A stretch of DNA of 64,000 nucleotides, from contig JALQBC010000002.1 in assembly GCA_023375675.1 (NCBI GenBank), positions 1,922,001-1,986,000 on the forward strand, given 5' to 3'. Position numbers and translations under genes: made by a program. The DNA is from Cytospora piceicola. Lineage: Eukaryota > Ascomycota > Sordariomycetes > Diaporthales > Cytosporaceae. The notes beneath the pieces were generated by a model, which saw only the letters and a program-made list of their open reading frames with translations, made no database searches and had not been told where the DNA came from. Shown here one piece after another: positions 45,485 through 56,279 of this stretch (the stretch's first letter is position 1; each line of letters begins with the position of its first letter).

Positions 45485-47432
45485 CTTGAAGATCGGGTAT
45501 GCGTCTCTCCGTGGAGCTGGCGGGAATTTTGAGATTTGAGTACGGATTTAGTGGTTCAGGCCCTCTTGGTCCGGTCGAGAAGAGAATGTTATTGATGGTG
45601 TGATTTGACGAAGCTTGGGAAGGGTGTGCTTGATATAGAAGGATGAAGTCCTCTTTTTCGAACGTGGAACTGGGGAATGTTTACACCTTTTATAGATCAT
45701 TTTTGCCATGTCTGCCATTGGTATCATCTTCGTAGTCACATTGGAACTAGGCTGCGTGTGGAGTGAACACTGTGAGCATGATCTGCCAGGGAGTCCTCCT
45801 TGTCAGAGATCCAGAGAAGTGGAAATGACGAATTACATGCACCACGAGACATACCGCTGTATACCCTAGAAAAGTAACCATATTACATGCTGCCAATGGA
45901 AGGGGAGAGGAGACAGAGCACAAGCGCCTACATGGATGTCAGAGAACAACACCTCTCGAGGAGTCCTGAGAATATCACAGCCAGTAGTTACGGAAGTTAT
46001 GGGTTGTTTCGATGCGATAGCTCCATATCTTCAGTGGCGGTGAGAAAGATTAGGCGCCTCCACACGCCAGAAGTATCATGGGAAGTATTGACAGAGAACA
46101 ACACACAACAACTCGGGTGCAGACTAGTAAGCATTCATACCAGGTACACCGGAGCGAGTTGTGAATGGCTTCAGGTGGGCCCGAAGCTGCCCCGGCTGGA
46201 GCCGTTGTGCGGCATCAACAGCGGGCCTGGGTTCCCCTGGCGGTAGGGTTGCAGCACTTGGTCGTGGATTTGGCCCAATGGCCATATAAGCTTAATTCTT
46301 TCTAAAGGGGCTCTTCTGCACGCGATGTTGCGCTGTCAGTCACGGGTTAAAATAGTAAACCTTGGAACAACGTGGTGGCGTCGTATTTGCTGATTCTAAC
46401 GCGTAGCCGCCCATTGTTCACTCCTGCTGGAGTCGTGGCTACGCCACATGCAGGAGAGAAGCCGTGTGTGCCAATGAATATTAGTTTTCTTCAACTTGCC
46501 CACGGCTGACCCAAACTCCCGGGATACGGTCATACTCCAACTGAATCCTGATCAAAACCCAGTTCCCAGGGCGGCAGGGGTGTCAAGCGCCCATATACTA
46601 CGAAGAACCTGGCGGCAGTCCCTCTATTCCTATTTGAACGTATCCCATGTCAGCCAAGCCAGCCTTGTGGAGCACTATACAGTGGGTGTCGTAGTTTTAG
46701 TCTCAACCATTCTCTCGGTATCAAACAGCCAGACAGCCATTGAATGTGGGTCACATATGCGGGATCATACCTCGAGTCCGGCCGGACCCTAGCAGCCCCA
46801 AGTGTGTGTTGCAAGGTTGAGTGCTCGGTCTAGTCAAATCACTTGAATTGCGAAGCAGGGGCCAAAAGGGAAGGTATCGAAGGAGTGAGGTACTGTTAAG
46901 ACAACTTAGGATATGTTGAGGATTCTGAAACGAAGGCATCGTGTGAACAAACTCGAGGATGCTCAGATTGGGGCCTGACCATGACTTAGGACTTCCTACC
47001 CAAGCAAACCATAGGCCCAGTGTTTTCAGCAAGCATGAACCCATCAGTAGACCAGCCAGTCCAGTAACTTAAGGTTCCGCAGTGACCGCCCAGCCCGCCC
47101 TGGCGGATAATGTAGCTTGAGTCGAAAATCTGTGGAGTCCACATCAGGCACGACGCAGAATAGAACATTGCCAAGGTGGCGCAAGACCTATGTACATTCA
47201 TGAGCGACATCAAGATGACTGTCACGGACCGAGCCTGTCCATTACGCTTATATCTCATATTTGGATGACTGGTGGGAATGAGACCGTGGAAAAGATACGC
47301 ACTTTAGTAGTGCGAAGGATGGAGCCAGGAGACGCGAGCGTCTGAAAAATCAAGTCTTCGGTTTGGTCCCATATTACCAACAAGAAGCAAGGCGGTGATT
47401 GAACAATCCTCAGGGAGACCAACACGTCATCC
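45485..47432. other. Intergenic region, no supported gene
   Basis: About 1.9 kb. A minus-strand frame at 46986-47258 contains a Gly/Trp/Cys-rich stretch but no clear domain or splice pattern. Nothing else is convincing. Confidence 0.4.
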
Positions 47433-48924
47433 TCATAGTTTGCTCTTCTCCGCAATGAGGCCGTATGCCTTTGGCAGAGACTCAAGCAGCCCCTTATCAA
47501 TCTCATCGATACTCGTCAATCCCGCAGCGTTCATCAAGATATCCAAGTCGGCCAATAAGCCCTTCAGAACATGCCTCACACCGGTCTCCCCCATGATGCT
47601 CAGCCCCCAGATCCAGAGTCTCCCAATGAAGACAAATTTTGCACCAAGCGCAAGAGCCTTCACCACGTCGGCAGCCCCACGGATACCGCTATCATACGTG
47701 ATGACAAAGTCCTTCCTGTTGCCAACCTTGTCGGCGATGTTCTCCAGAGCGTCCAGGCTGCTGATCGCACCATCGACCTGCCTTCCCGCGTGATTGCTCA
47801 CCACAATACCCTCGAAGCCCAGGTCCGCAGCCTTCTCGGCGTCTTCAACCCGCTGAATGCCCTTGATAAGGAACGGCCTCCCTCCGCTGATCTCCTGCCA
47901 CTTTTGTCTCGCCCACACAGCCTTCTCCCATGACCACGCGCGCCCGTGCCAGACGTTATCAATCCACATCGCGCCGGCTTCTTCTGGCTTCTCCTTCGGG
48001 TCAATCCCGCGCTCTTTCAAGCGACGTTGAAATACAGGATCCGTCAGGCCCATGTCGGCACCAATTCCACGGTAGAAAGCATAGTTGGACGTTGCGACGT
48101 CGTCGTGTCGCCAGCCGAGCTGCCAGGTATCTGTCGTGAGAATGCATGCCGTGTAGCCAGACTCATGGGCCCGAGTGAGCAGTGAGATGGTCAGCTCATC
48201 GTCATGTGGCATATACAGCTGGAAGAACCGCGGGCCTGACGGGATCTTTTCCGACTGAGGGTTATTGCTCTGCTGTGTGGCCTTACGTCCCTTATCGTTG
48301 GATGCTGCGACATCCTCTATGGGACACGAGCCCGCGGTGGACAGGCAATAAGGAATACCGAGTTCGCCAGCAACCTTGGCCACGGGAAGTTCGCCCTGGG
48401 GATGATAGATCTTGTTGATGCCGATGGGAGCGATGCCAATTGGTGCTGAAACTTGATGGCCAAAGAGGGTGGTGCGCATGGACCGGTCGTTTGTATCGAC
48501 AAGCTGTTTGGGCATGATCTTGTGGCGGAAGAAGGCCTGGCGGTTGGCGAGGTGGGTATGAGAGAGGCCTGCGTTGGATGAGGCGTAGTACCTGCGAGTA
48601 TTAAACCTCTGTTAGAAATGACTTTGTTCAGATACCCGTATTACTTCATGATAAGTGTCGACAACCAGTAGCATACCATCCATTTTGGGTCAGCTTCTGC
48701 TTGGCGAGCTCTTCAAGATGGGCCGGGTCTGGACAAGAGGTCAGCCATTGAGCCATTCATGGTTTATGTTGAGATACAGAGTGGATGAGGTCAAGGAAAG
48801 TCTACCCACGAGTGTTGAATGGAGGGACCTGGCCATCGTTGAGTTTCCAGAAGTTCTCTCGCTGATAAAGGCCCCAGGACGGACCATCTCGGGTTTTGAT
48901 ATGGGGCGAATTCGGGTCCGACAT
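47433..48924 (-). CDS. FMN-dependent 2-hydroxyacid dehydrogenase/oxidase
   Basis: Three exons (48924-48810, 48728-48677, 48591-47433, minus) with introns of 81 and 85 nt encode 441 residues. The N-terminus MSDPNSPHIKTRDG leads into LAKQKLTQNGWYYASSNAGL. Family marks are PIGIAPIGINKIYHP, the substrate-side CLSTAGS, FFQLYMPHD, then KGIQRVEDAEKA, the catalytic VVSNHAGRQVDGA (His near residue 323) and the FMN-phosphate loop ITYDSGIRGAADVVKALALG. The enzyme oxidises an L-2-hydroxyacid such as lactate to the 2-keto acid using FMN. Its form is that of fungal lactate 2-monooxygenase-like proteins. Cofactor partner and substrate are not determined. It diverges from the Ldh2-type gene across 705 bp. 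Confidence 0.92.
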
Positions 48925-49629
48925 GTTTTTCAGGTGTGTAGGTGTACTGTGTCTATGCTCTGTCTGTGTTGGTGGTGATTTAACTCCCTAGAGATATACT
49001 TGAAAAAGAAATCCTGTTAAGTTGCTGGATATATCATGTCCATAGTAGGGAGCCCATGAGCAAGTTATATACCTGATATATCAATGTTGAGCTCAGTGTG
49101 CTAGTCGTGACGTAACCTGCACACATGCTTGCCTTGACCGAATATATCCGGATCTTGTTATTGATTATCCCATCCACAGCATTGCTATGAACCCACAAGC
49201 CCCGATCTTCTCCGGCAAAGTGCCCGCGACTTCCGAGCCCATTCCTCCGGGAAGACTAACGTTGTTAAAGTAGTCTGTCTACATGGATTCATCTGTTCGG
49301 GATGTTTGGAGTTGTTCGCCGAGCACCCCTAACCCTAGTTAGATTACTTGATGGAGTATCTTCTTTCGATTATTTGAAAACTATTTTAAGTACTTAGGTA
49401 AGTAAGTATCTTCTCCATCAATCAGCTTGAACCCGACCTGCCAACCCTGGAGATAGAAGTATCATGCTCTACACATGCATGGATGGATATGTCCTCTCCC
49501 GATCCCAAACTGCACAATCTTAGATCAAGCCTTGGTTGATCAGACTGAGTTTCTGCCCCATACATATACGCATCGAAAGATCACGAAGCAAGCCCACAAG
49601 CCTCTTCTCGTAGCGGGGCCAAGGCCACC
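48925..49629. promoter_or_regulatory. Divergent promoter region of hydroxyacid oxidase and Ldh2-type genes
   Basis: These 705 bp separate two start codons of related metabolism. They contain CCCCTAACCCTAG (49326-49338) and a TACTTAGGTA-type element near 49390. Shared control is inferred. Confidence 0.4.
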
Positions 49630-50694
49630 ATGTCATCATCACAGCAGTCTGATTATGTCGATGTTCCATGGGACACAGCTGTGGCTTTCACACAGCGTCT
49701 ACTCGAGGCCAACGGCGTATCCCCCGAAGACGCTGCCACCGTCGCCGATAATCTCGTCTCCGCAGACCTGCGCGGCGTCGATTCTCACGGCATCAACCGT
49801 CTCCCCTCCTACATCAAGCGCGTGCGACAGGGCGTGCTGGACCCCAAAGCCCAGCCAACACTGGAGCAAGTCACGCCCGTGGTCGCACACGTAGACGGAC
49901 ACAACGCATTCGGTGCTGTCGTGGCCAAGAAGGCCATGGCGGCCGCGGTGGAGATGGCGCAGACTTTCGGCATCGGCATGGTGGCTTGCAAGCGCAGCAA
50001 CCATTTCGGCATGTCGGCGTGGGTGGTACAGCAGGCCCTCGACGCGGGAATGATGTCCCTCGTCTTCACCAACAGCTCGCCGGCACTGCCTGCTTGGGGA
50101 GGTAGGGAGCAGCTTCTGGGGGTGAGCCCGACTGCATGCGGGGCGCCTGGGGAGCCGATTCCTTTCATCCTGGACATGGCGCCTTCGGTTGCGGCGAGAG
50201 GCAAGATCCACAAGGCTTTGAGGAGGGGAGACACGATCCCGGAAGATTGGGCGCTGGATAAAGAAGGAAGTCGCACCACAGATCCAGCCAAGGCGTTGGA
50301 TGGTGGAGTGATGCTGCCCATGGGAGGACCCAAGGGCTCAGCTCTGGCGATAATGATGGATGTGTTCTCAGGTGTGTTCTCAGGATCCGCATATGCAGGC
50401 CATGTGGCAGGTCCTTATGATCCGTCAAGGCCTGCCGATGTTGGGCATTTCATCGTTGCTATGAAGCCGGACCTGTTCATGAGCGGTGAAGAGTTTAGGA
50501 ACCGAATGAAGTATCTATATGAGCGAGTAGTGGGCTCGGAAAAGATGGCTGGTGTTGACCGCATCTACTTTCCAGGAGAAATCGAGATCCTTCAGAAGGA
50601 CAAGAGACTGAAGTCTGGGATTCCCTATGCGAGATCTGAGATCAAGACACTGAACGAGGAGGCGGAGGCAGCTGGCGTAAGAGCACTTCTATGA
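49630..50694 (+). CDS. Ldh2-type malate/L-lactate/sulfolactate dehydrogenase family oxidoreductase
   Basis: One exon of 354 residues. Family marks: LRGVDSHGINRLP (residues about 46-58, with the catalytic His), VVAHVDGHNAFGAVVA, CKRSNHFGMSAW, SSPALPAWGG and a GVSPTACGAPGEPIPF block. Near the end are MGGPKGSALAIMMDVFSGV and FPGE. The fold is the LDH2/MDG2 NAD(P)-binding type, not the Rossmann type. Members interconvert 2-hydroxy and 2-keto acids (malate, lactate, ureidoglycolate, 2,3-diketogulonate). The substrate cannot be fixed from sequence. It is placed between a divergent hydroxyacid oxidase and a sugar-acid type dehydratase, which suggests joint catabolism of a hydroxy acid or aldonic acid. 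There is no targeting signal, so it is cytosolic. Confidence 0.93.
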   Translation: MSSSQQSDYVDVPWDTAVAFTQRLLEANGVSPEDAATVADNLVSADLRGVDSHGINRLPSYIKRVRQGVLDPKAQPTLEQVTPVVAHVDGHNAFGAVVAKKAMAAAVEMAQTFGIGMVACKRSNHFGMSAWVVQQALDAGMMSLVFTNSSPALPAWGGREQLLGVSPTACGAPGEPIPFILDMAPSVAARGKIHKALRRGDTIPEDWALDKEGSRTTDPAKALDGGVMLPMGGPKGSALAIMMDVFSGVFSGSAYAGHVAGPYDPSRPADVGHFIVAMKPDLFMSGEEFRNRMKYLYERVVGSEKMAGVDRIYFPGEIEILQKDKRLKSGIPYARSEIKTLNEEAEAAGVRALL

Positions 50695-51034
50695 TTCATA
50701 GCGAGTAAGTATTGTTATTGTTATTCATATTAGAGCCGATCATTGATATTTGACAACCTCGTGGAAGGAATATCTCCAGTATAATCTCATCTAATTTGAA
50801 GGGACTCCCAGCCTCTAATACGGACTGGGGCGGGACAATGGAGCCACAACTTGAAAATAGAGCAGAGATCAGAATGCCGAGGAACGTATCCCGGCAACCT
50901 CCTCAAGCACGTCAACTCCGCCAGCGACCAATCAGTGGCGACGTATTTCCACACAATGTCGCGACGTCCGTCTAAGCTCACCATCACAAGTTCAGAGCTC
51001 TACTAACAACGCTGCAACTGACTTAACAGACAAT

Positions 51035-53091
51035 ATGGTCAAGGATGAACAAGAAGCAGTACTACCGTCAAACGGCAGAAACAACGGCGAGCCGAACAAA
51101 GAAGTTGAAGGCGATGCCATCCCCTCCCACCTTGCCGACTATAACCTCACCCGGCCCATCCAGCCCCTTCGTGGTATGCGCCAGGGCCTTCCCAATTACG
51201 GTGACCCTCACTTCGCCCTCTTCCTGCGAAAGGTCTTCATCAAAGCCCTCGGATACAGCGAAGATGCCTTATCCCGTCCCATTATCGGCATCATCAACAC
51301 CTACTCCGCCTTCAATCCCTGCCACGCCAATGTGCCACAGCTCATCGAGGCGGCGAAGAGGGGCGTGCAGTTGAATGGGGGCCTGGCAATGGAGTTTCCT
51401 ACGATCAGCATCCATGAGAGTTTCTCCACCCCGACTAGTATGTTCTTGAGGAATTTGATGAGTATGGATACTGAGGAGATGATCAAGGCGCAGCCTGTGG
51501 ATGCGTGTATCGTCATAGGAGGTGAGTAAGATTCCATTCATTCTGAAGTTATGCTGGATGGCCACACACCAGTGCCAGAATGTTCCTGTCTACAGATCCA
51601 TAGAATTTTTTTTACGTACATTACTCACGTCCATGAATATCTCCAGGTTGTGACAAGACAGTACCGGCGCAGATCATGGGCGGAATTTCCTCTGGGAAAC
51701 CAGTCCTTCCGCTGATCACAGGCCCAATGATGCCCGGAAGCTCGAGAGGACAACGCATCGGCGCGTGTACCGACTGCAGAAACAACTGGGCCGCTTACCG
51801 CGGCAGCGAGATCAGCATAGAGGACATCTCAGAGCTGAACGAGGAACTCGCGCCCACGGCAGGAACATGCGGCGTCATGGGCACCGCGTCGACGATGGCG
51901 TGTATCACGTCTGCCTTGGGTCTGATCAGTCCAAAGGGCGGCGCCACTGCACCGGCTGTCTCGAGTGCCCGTCTGCGTGTCGCGGAGGAGACTGGGAAAA
52001 ATGCTGTCGCCGCGGCATTGTCTGTCAGCAACAACAACTCCAAGACGCCCATGGATCTTGCCAGCATCCTGAGCGAAGCATCCTTCCACAACGCCATTAC
52101 CGTCCTGCAAGCCATCGGGGGCTCGACCAATGGCATAGTGCACCTCCTGGCCATCGCAAATCGCGTCCCGGATGTGGCAGGGAAAGTCACACTCCAGATG
52201 ATGGACGATATAGGTCGAAAGACGCCCCTGCTCGTCGACCTGAAGCCCAGCGGTGATAATTACATGACAGACTTGCACAACGCGGGAGGCATGCTAGCAC
52301 TGCTTCACACGCTACGGCCACTGTTGAGGCTCGAAGCAATGACCATCACAGGCCAGACCATGGGCGACATGTTGGACTCGACACCCTTTAAGCCCTTCCC
52401 CTTCTCCCAACAAATCATCCGGCCACTCGACAGTCCACTTTACCCAGCATCATCACTCGTCGTGCTATACGGAAACCTCGCCCCGAACGGCGCCGTCATA
52501 AAGGCGAGCGCAAGCAAATATCGCCACCTCCTCTCCCACCGCGGCCGAGCGGTCGTGTTTGCCGGGCCGGCGGATCTAGCAGCGCGGATCGATGACCCCG
52601 AGTTGGACGTCGACGAGAACAGTGTGCTAGTCCTGCAGGGCATTGGACCTATTGGCTTCCTCAGTCCGGGCATGCCCGAGGCAGGCCTGATCCCCATACC
52701 GCGGAAGTTGGCAGAGAAGGGTGTCAAGGACATGTTGAGGCTGAGTGACGGCCGGATGTCGGGAACGGCGGGCGGGAGTATAGTGTTGCATATAAGCCCA
52801 GAAGCGGCGCTTGTGGAGAGCGTATTGGGGGTGGTGAGGGACGGTGATGTTATCACTTGTGACGTCGAGAGCAGGAGGTTGGAGGTTGGGTTGAGTGATG
52901 GGGATATAACGTCTAGGATAGCGGAGAGGAGAGAGAGACTTCTTGGATCGAAGGACAGTCGTGGACCAGCTGATGTGAAGAGGAAGCCGACAAGGGGGTA
53001 TAGGGGTCTGTACGAGAGACATGTGAACCAGGCAGAGGAGGGTGTGGACTTCGACTTCCTGACGGCTAACGGAGCCGAGTGTGATTTCTGA
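51035..53091 (+). CDS. IlvD/EDD-family dehydratase, probably sugar-acid (aldonate) type
   Basis: Two exons (51035-51521 and 51647-53091) with a 125-nt intron encode 643 residues. The three cluster-binding cysteines are all present: Cys96 in FNPCHANVP, Cys164 in GGCDKTVPAQ and Cys237 in AGTCGVMGTASTM. Further marks are SDGRMSGTAGG (the base Ser) and FLSPGMPEAG. Dihydroxyacid dehydratase of valine/isoleucine synthesis normally reads GxCGGMYTANTM at the third cysteine. The GTCxxMGTASTM form is typical of pentonate/hexonate dehydratases such as L-arabinonate dehydratase. No mitochondrial presequence is evident, again unlike Ilv3. The product would be a 2-keto-3-deoxy acid. It lies 340 bp after the Ldh2-type gene on the same strand. 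Confidence 0.87.
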
Positions 53092-53252
53092 GAGCTCAAG
53101 TCGCACAAAGAAGTACGAATATTCGACTTGGACCTGACACAACATCATACTGTACGAGTGTGCATAAGCCCCTTCCTGGATTCCCGAACGCCGTTGAAAC
53201 AAACCATAGCCTCTTCCTAATTGGCCCAGCCTTTCAACGTTGCTGTCCTAGT

Positions 53253-54227
53253 TCAAAGCCGACTCCGCCTCTCTGTAGGACCAGCTGGGGAGGTCGTTAT
53301 ACCTGTTTGACCTGTTTGAGGAAGCCAGGTTCTTTGCCAACACAATTCGATTGCATTCCAATAAGCGGACTCGTCCTCCAACATGAGAGAACAGTGTCCT
53401 GCCCCCTCAAAGATCAGCACCTCCGTATTCAGCCCCTTGGCAGCAGCCTCCTGCAAATGCGCCTCAACATGCCGGGTATCTACAATCTCGTCGGCCCTCG
53501 ACGTCAGGTACAGCCTCGCCGCACTTGGTGAAAATATATCCGTGTCATTGAGTTGTGCTCGCATGGTCTTGGCCAGGGGCTTCCTGAACCCCGTGGCTTC
53601 CAGAGCTGCGATACCAGCAGCCAGGACATAGAGAACTGCACAGCCCAGGGGCCGAAGTGGGTGGGTTTTTGGCAGCGAGTGAGCACCCGCTGTGTAAGTG
53701 CTGCTGATATCTGGATCTCCGGGACAACTGTCGAGGACGATCTGTCTCAGGGGCAGAGGTATATCGTGACCCAGGACCCTCAGGATGCTGTTCAGTGAGG
53801 TGACGAGGTGGGTTGCTATGTTGGTGCCGCCCTGGGAGAAGACGTGGAGGAGTATACCGACATCAAAGGTGGTGGGCTTGGGCCTGGTTGGATCCCAGCA
53901 CGGGTCGATGGCGATTCTTCTGATCTCGCGATGTGCCGGGCGCAGTCTTCGGTGAAGTGACTTTTCGCTCCGGGTGAGGAAGTCGGCCAGACTGGTCCGT
54001 ATCAAAAGGATGTTGGAAGTGGGCCACATGTTGTGATATCGCTGTGTATACCTCTCGATCCGCTTGTTTGTTGCACCACCTAGCCATGTACAGAGGATGA
54101 TGAGACTCGGCGAACCTGCCCCTGTCTTGGAAGTCCTTTGAAAGTCATGGTGTTCGCTGTCGAGGTTCGTGTGGGGTTCATAGAGCAGAACATCATCTCC
54201 GAGGTCCTTGAAGCCACGCAGTGACAT
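53253..54227 (-). CDS. PaxU-like (DUF829/TMEM53) alpha/beta hydrolase
   Basis: One exon of 324 residues. An early strand LIILCTWLGGATNKRIERY leads to RYHNMWPTSNILLIRTS. A nucleophile-type elbow HVFSQGGTNIATHL lies near residue 132, LDSCPGD follows, and an EGAGHCSLM near residue 280 supplies a candidate catalytic His. This is the pattern of TMEM53/DUF829 proteins, which include PaxU from the paxilline cluster. The catalytic Ser lies in SQGG rather than the strict G-x-S-x-G. Its biochemical role is unknown. The gene converges with the dehydratase, 161 bp apart. Confidence 0.8.
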   Translation of the reverse strand: MSLRGFKDLGDDVLLYEPHTNLDSEHHDFQRTSKTGAGSPSLIILCTWLGGATNKRIERYTQRYHNMWPTSNILLIRTSLADFLTRSEKSLHRRLRPAHREIRRIAIDPCWDPTRPKPTTFDVGILLHVFSQGGTNIATHLVTSLNSILRVLGHDIPLPLRQIVLDSCPGDPDISSTYTAGAHSLPKTHPLRPLGCAVLYVLAAGIAALEATGFRKPLAKTMRAQLNDTDIFSPSAARLYLTSRADEIVDTRHVEAHLQEAAAKGLNTEVLIFEGAGHCSLMLEDESAYWNAIELCWQRTWLPQTGQTGITTSPAGPTERRSRL

Positions 54228-56279
54228 GATTCCTATTGAAGGAAAACGTAGCTAGAGGCGATTGGTATTTAGGCACTGACAAGTTGTGTTCACCTATTGC
54301 AAAAAGTATAGGAGAGGGTCCATTACTTTTCAACACGGGAGTAGAAGCAACTTCGGTCCACCACTAAATTCGAAATGCACAGGCGGAGGCATATACCTAC
54401 AATCATTTACTGTACCAACAGTCACAGTAGTAACCAACCTACCTTCAAACCTCCACTCACCCAGGCGACCAGGGTTGGTTGGGCCATGGCGGCCGGCTCC
54501 GCAGGTGAGCATCATCAGCTTGCCTGTCCGGGGTTAAGCTAGGATCGCTAATCTTGATCCTTGGTTGCACATAACAGCTGAAAGGGTAGATCTCTTGCCA
54601 AGTAAGTAACAATGTAGATGTGCCCGGGTGAGCACCAAGGTTAACCTCTTCTCGCTTGTCGAGGACGAATAGAGGCAGGATGTGCCCGGAGCCCGATGTC
54701 TGACAAGCACACCAAGAGGTGTGCGTCCCTTGGTCAAGGACAGAAAGCCAAGGACTGCTGGAGATGAACAGGACTGCGGTTGGACAAATCAGCGGTGCTC
54801 GGGGGTAAGCCACCTGCATGCTGGGAGGGAAAGGAGTTCGGTCTCTCGTCGTTGGAGGGTGACACGATGACGGGCCGTGGTGTTGACTCAGCTGTCATTC
54901 AACAAGCCATCCCATCTATCTTCGCGGTCGCTTGCCGCGCGAGGGTGGTATTTTGGGTTTCCATAGCACGATGCGGCTTCCCGACGCTCGATGGTTCTCG
55001 TTGGGCATCCCAACAAGGAACGGGCCGACAGTCCGACAGCATGGAGTACAAGAGTTAAAGTTGAAGTTGGCGGGAGAGAGGGTGGTAGTTGAAGACCCAT
55101 CTTCAAGAGGCAGATAGTATAAAAGAAAGATACTCACTTACTCGGGTCTAGAAGCTCGGTAGTACTGTATATCCAGTCGGTGAATTTCACTTCTACGTAT
55201 ATTAGTAAGCAGACAGACAGACACAGTGAATCCCTATATATTCCGTAGTCGTAGACAGATTCAGAGTTCGAGTCGGCCCCTCGGTCGGAGGAACCGAGTG
55301 GTCCGGGGTTGCCTTTAGCCGGATCACGGCCACACACCTGTCTAGACGAAAAGGCTGTTGACCGATGGAGACAAGATAGAAGAAACCCCGCCCCCCCCTG
55401 GATGCTTACTTCAGTATCGGCAGACCTGCGGCCATTTATTTGCAACCCGGGACAAGGAAACAGTCTATGAAGACTCGAAACATACGTGTTTACGGACGGT
55501 CTTATTCTGTCTGAAGAGGAAGAGGAGAAAAGAACGTCCGCCACTTAGTATTTGGTGGGGTTGCTGCGGATATATCGGTTCCGAATCGGCGAGAACTTCG
55601 TATGATATGCGAAATACCGGTTCCGAACCGGCGAGAACTTCGTATGATATGCGGAATACCGGAATACTAAGTACTTAGTCCAGTTATTACTCCAGTTTCT
55701 CCAGCCTCCAAGCCGCTCCAAGCCGCTCGCTACTGACCCAAAGAGCGAATGACATGGTGAGGACAGGACATCCGGTGAACAGTACGACAGTACGACAGTA
55801 GGGGATACAGATCAATAACCCAAGTAAGTAGGTAGTCTACATACATAACACAGTTAGTTGTACGTGGAGTGAAGTAGTAGTCGTAGTAGTATCCATATTC
55901 CCAGAGGACCATTGATGACTTGGTGATGTCACTCAAAGCTGCCGGGTTTCCGCAAAAAAAGACATCGAGGCCAGTTGACATTCTCCATCTCGGCCACCTA
56001 CCGCGATTCGTGAAAGGATTTTCGATAAAAATAAGGACAGGGTCTTGGGATGTTGTCTTGTCATGAGTCGGTTGTGTGTGCCAGTCCCCCTTATTACTGT
56101 CATCGTCACTGTCAAACCTCACCGTCACTGTATTCTATATAAGATCCGGCCAGCCAGTCACCTCCTGAACGATTACACACAGTATTAGTATTGGATTTGG
56201 CTGGGGATCACACTAGGGACGACTAAACCCGACGAACTGTTGTTCCAAGGTTCGTATTGGGCATCTGGAACCGGCCAAT
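54228..56279. other. Intergenic region with a 42-bp tandem repeat
   Basis: About 2 kb without supported genes. A 42-bp unit is repeated twice at 55576-55659. The right part should contain the promoter of the MFS gene. Confidence 0.5.
55576..55659. repeat. 42-bp tandem repeat, two copies
   Basis: The unit starting CGGTTCCGAA and including GAGAACTTCGTATGATATGC occurs at 55576 and again at 55618 with three or fewer differences. Its length is a multiple of three, but no gene around it is supported. Confidence 0.85.

Noticed and set aside
46986..47258. 90-codon minus frame with a Gly/Trp/Cys-rich stretch
   Set aside because: Composition hints at a secreted peptide, but neither splice sites nor a cysteine pattern could be supported.
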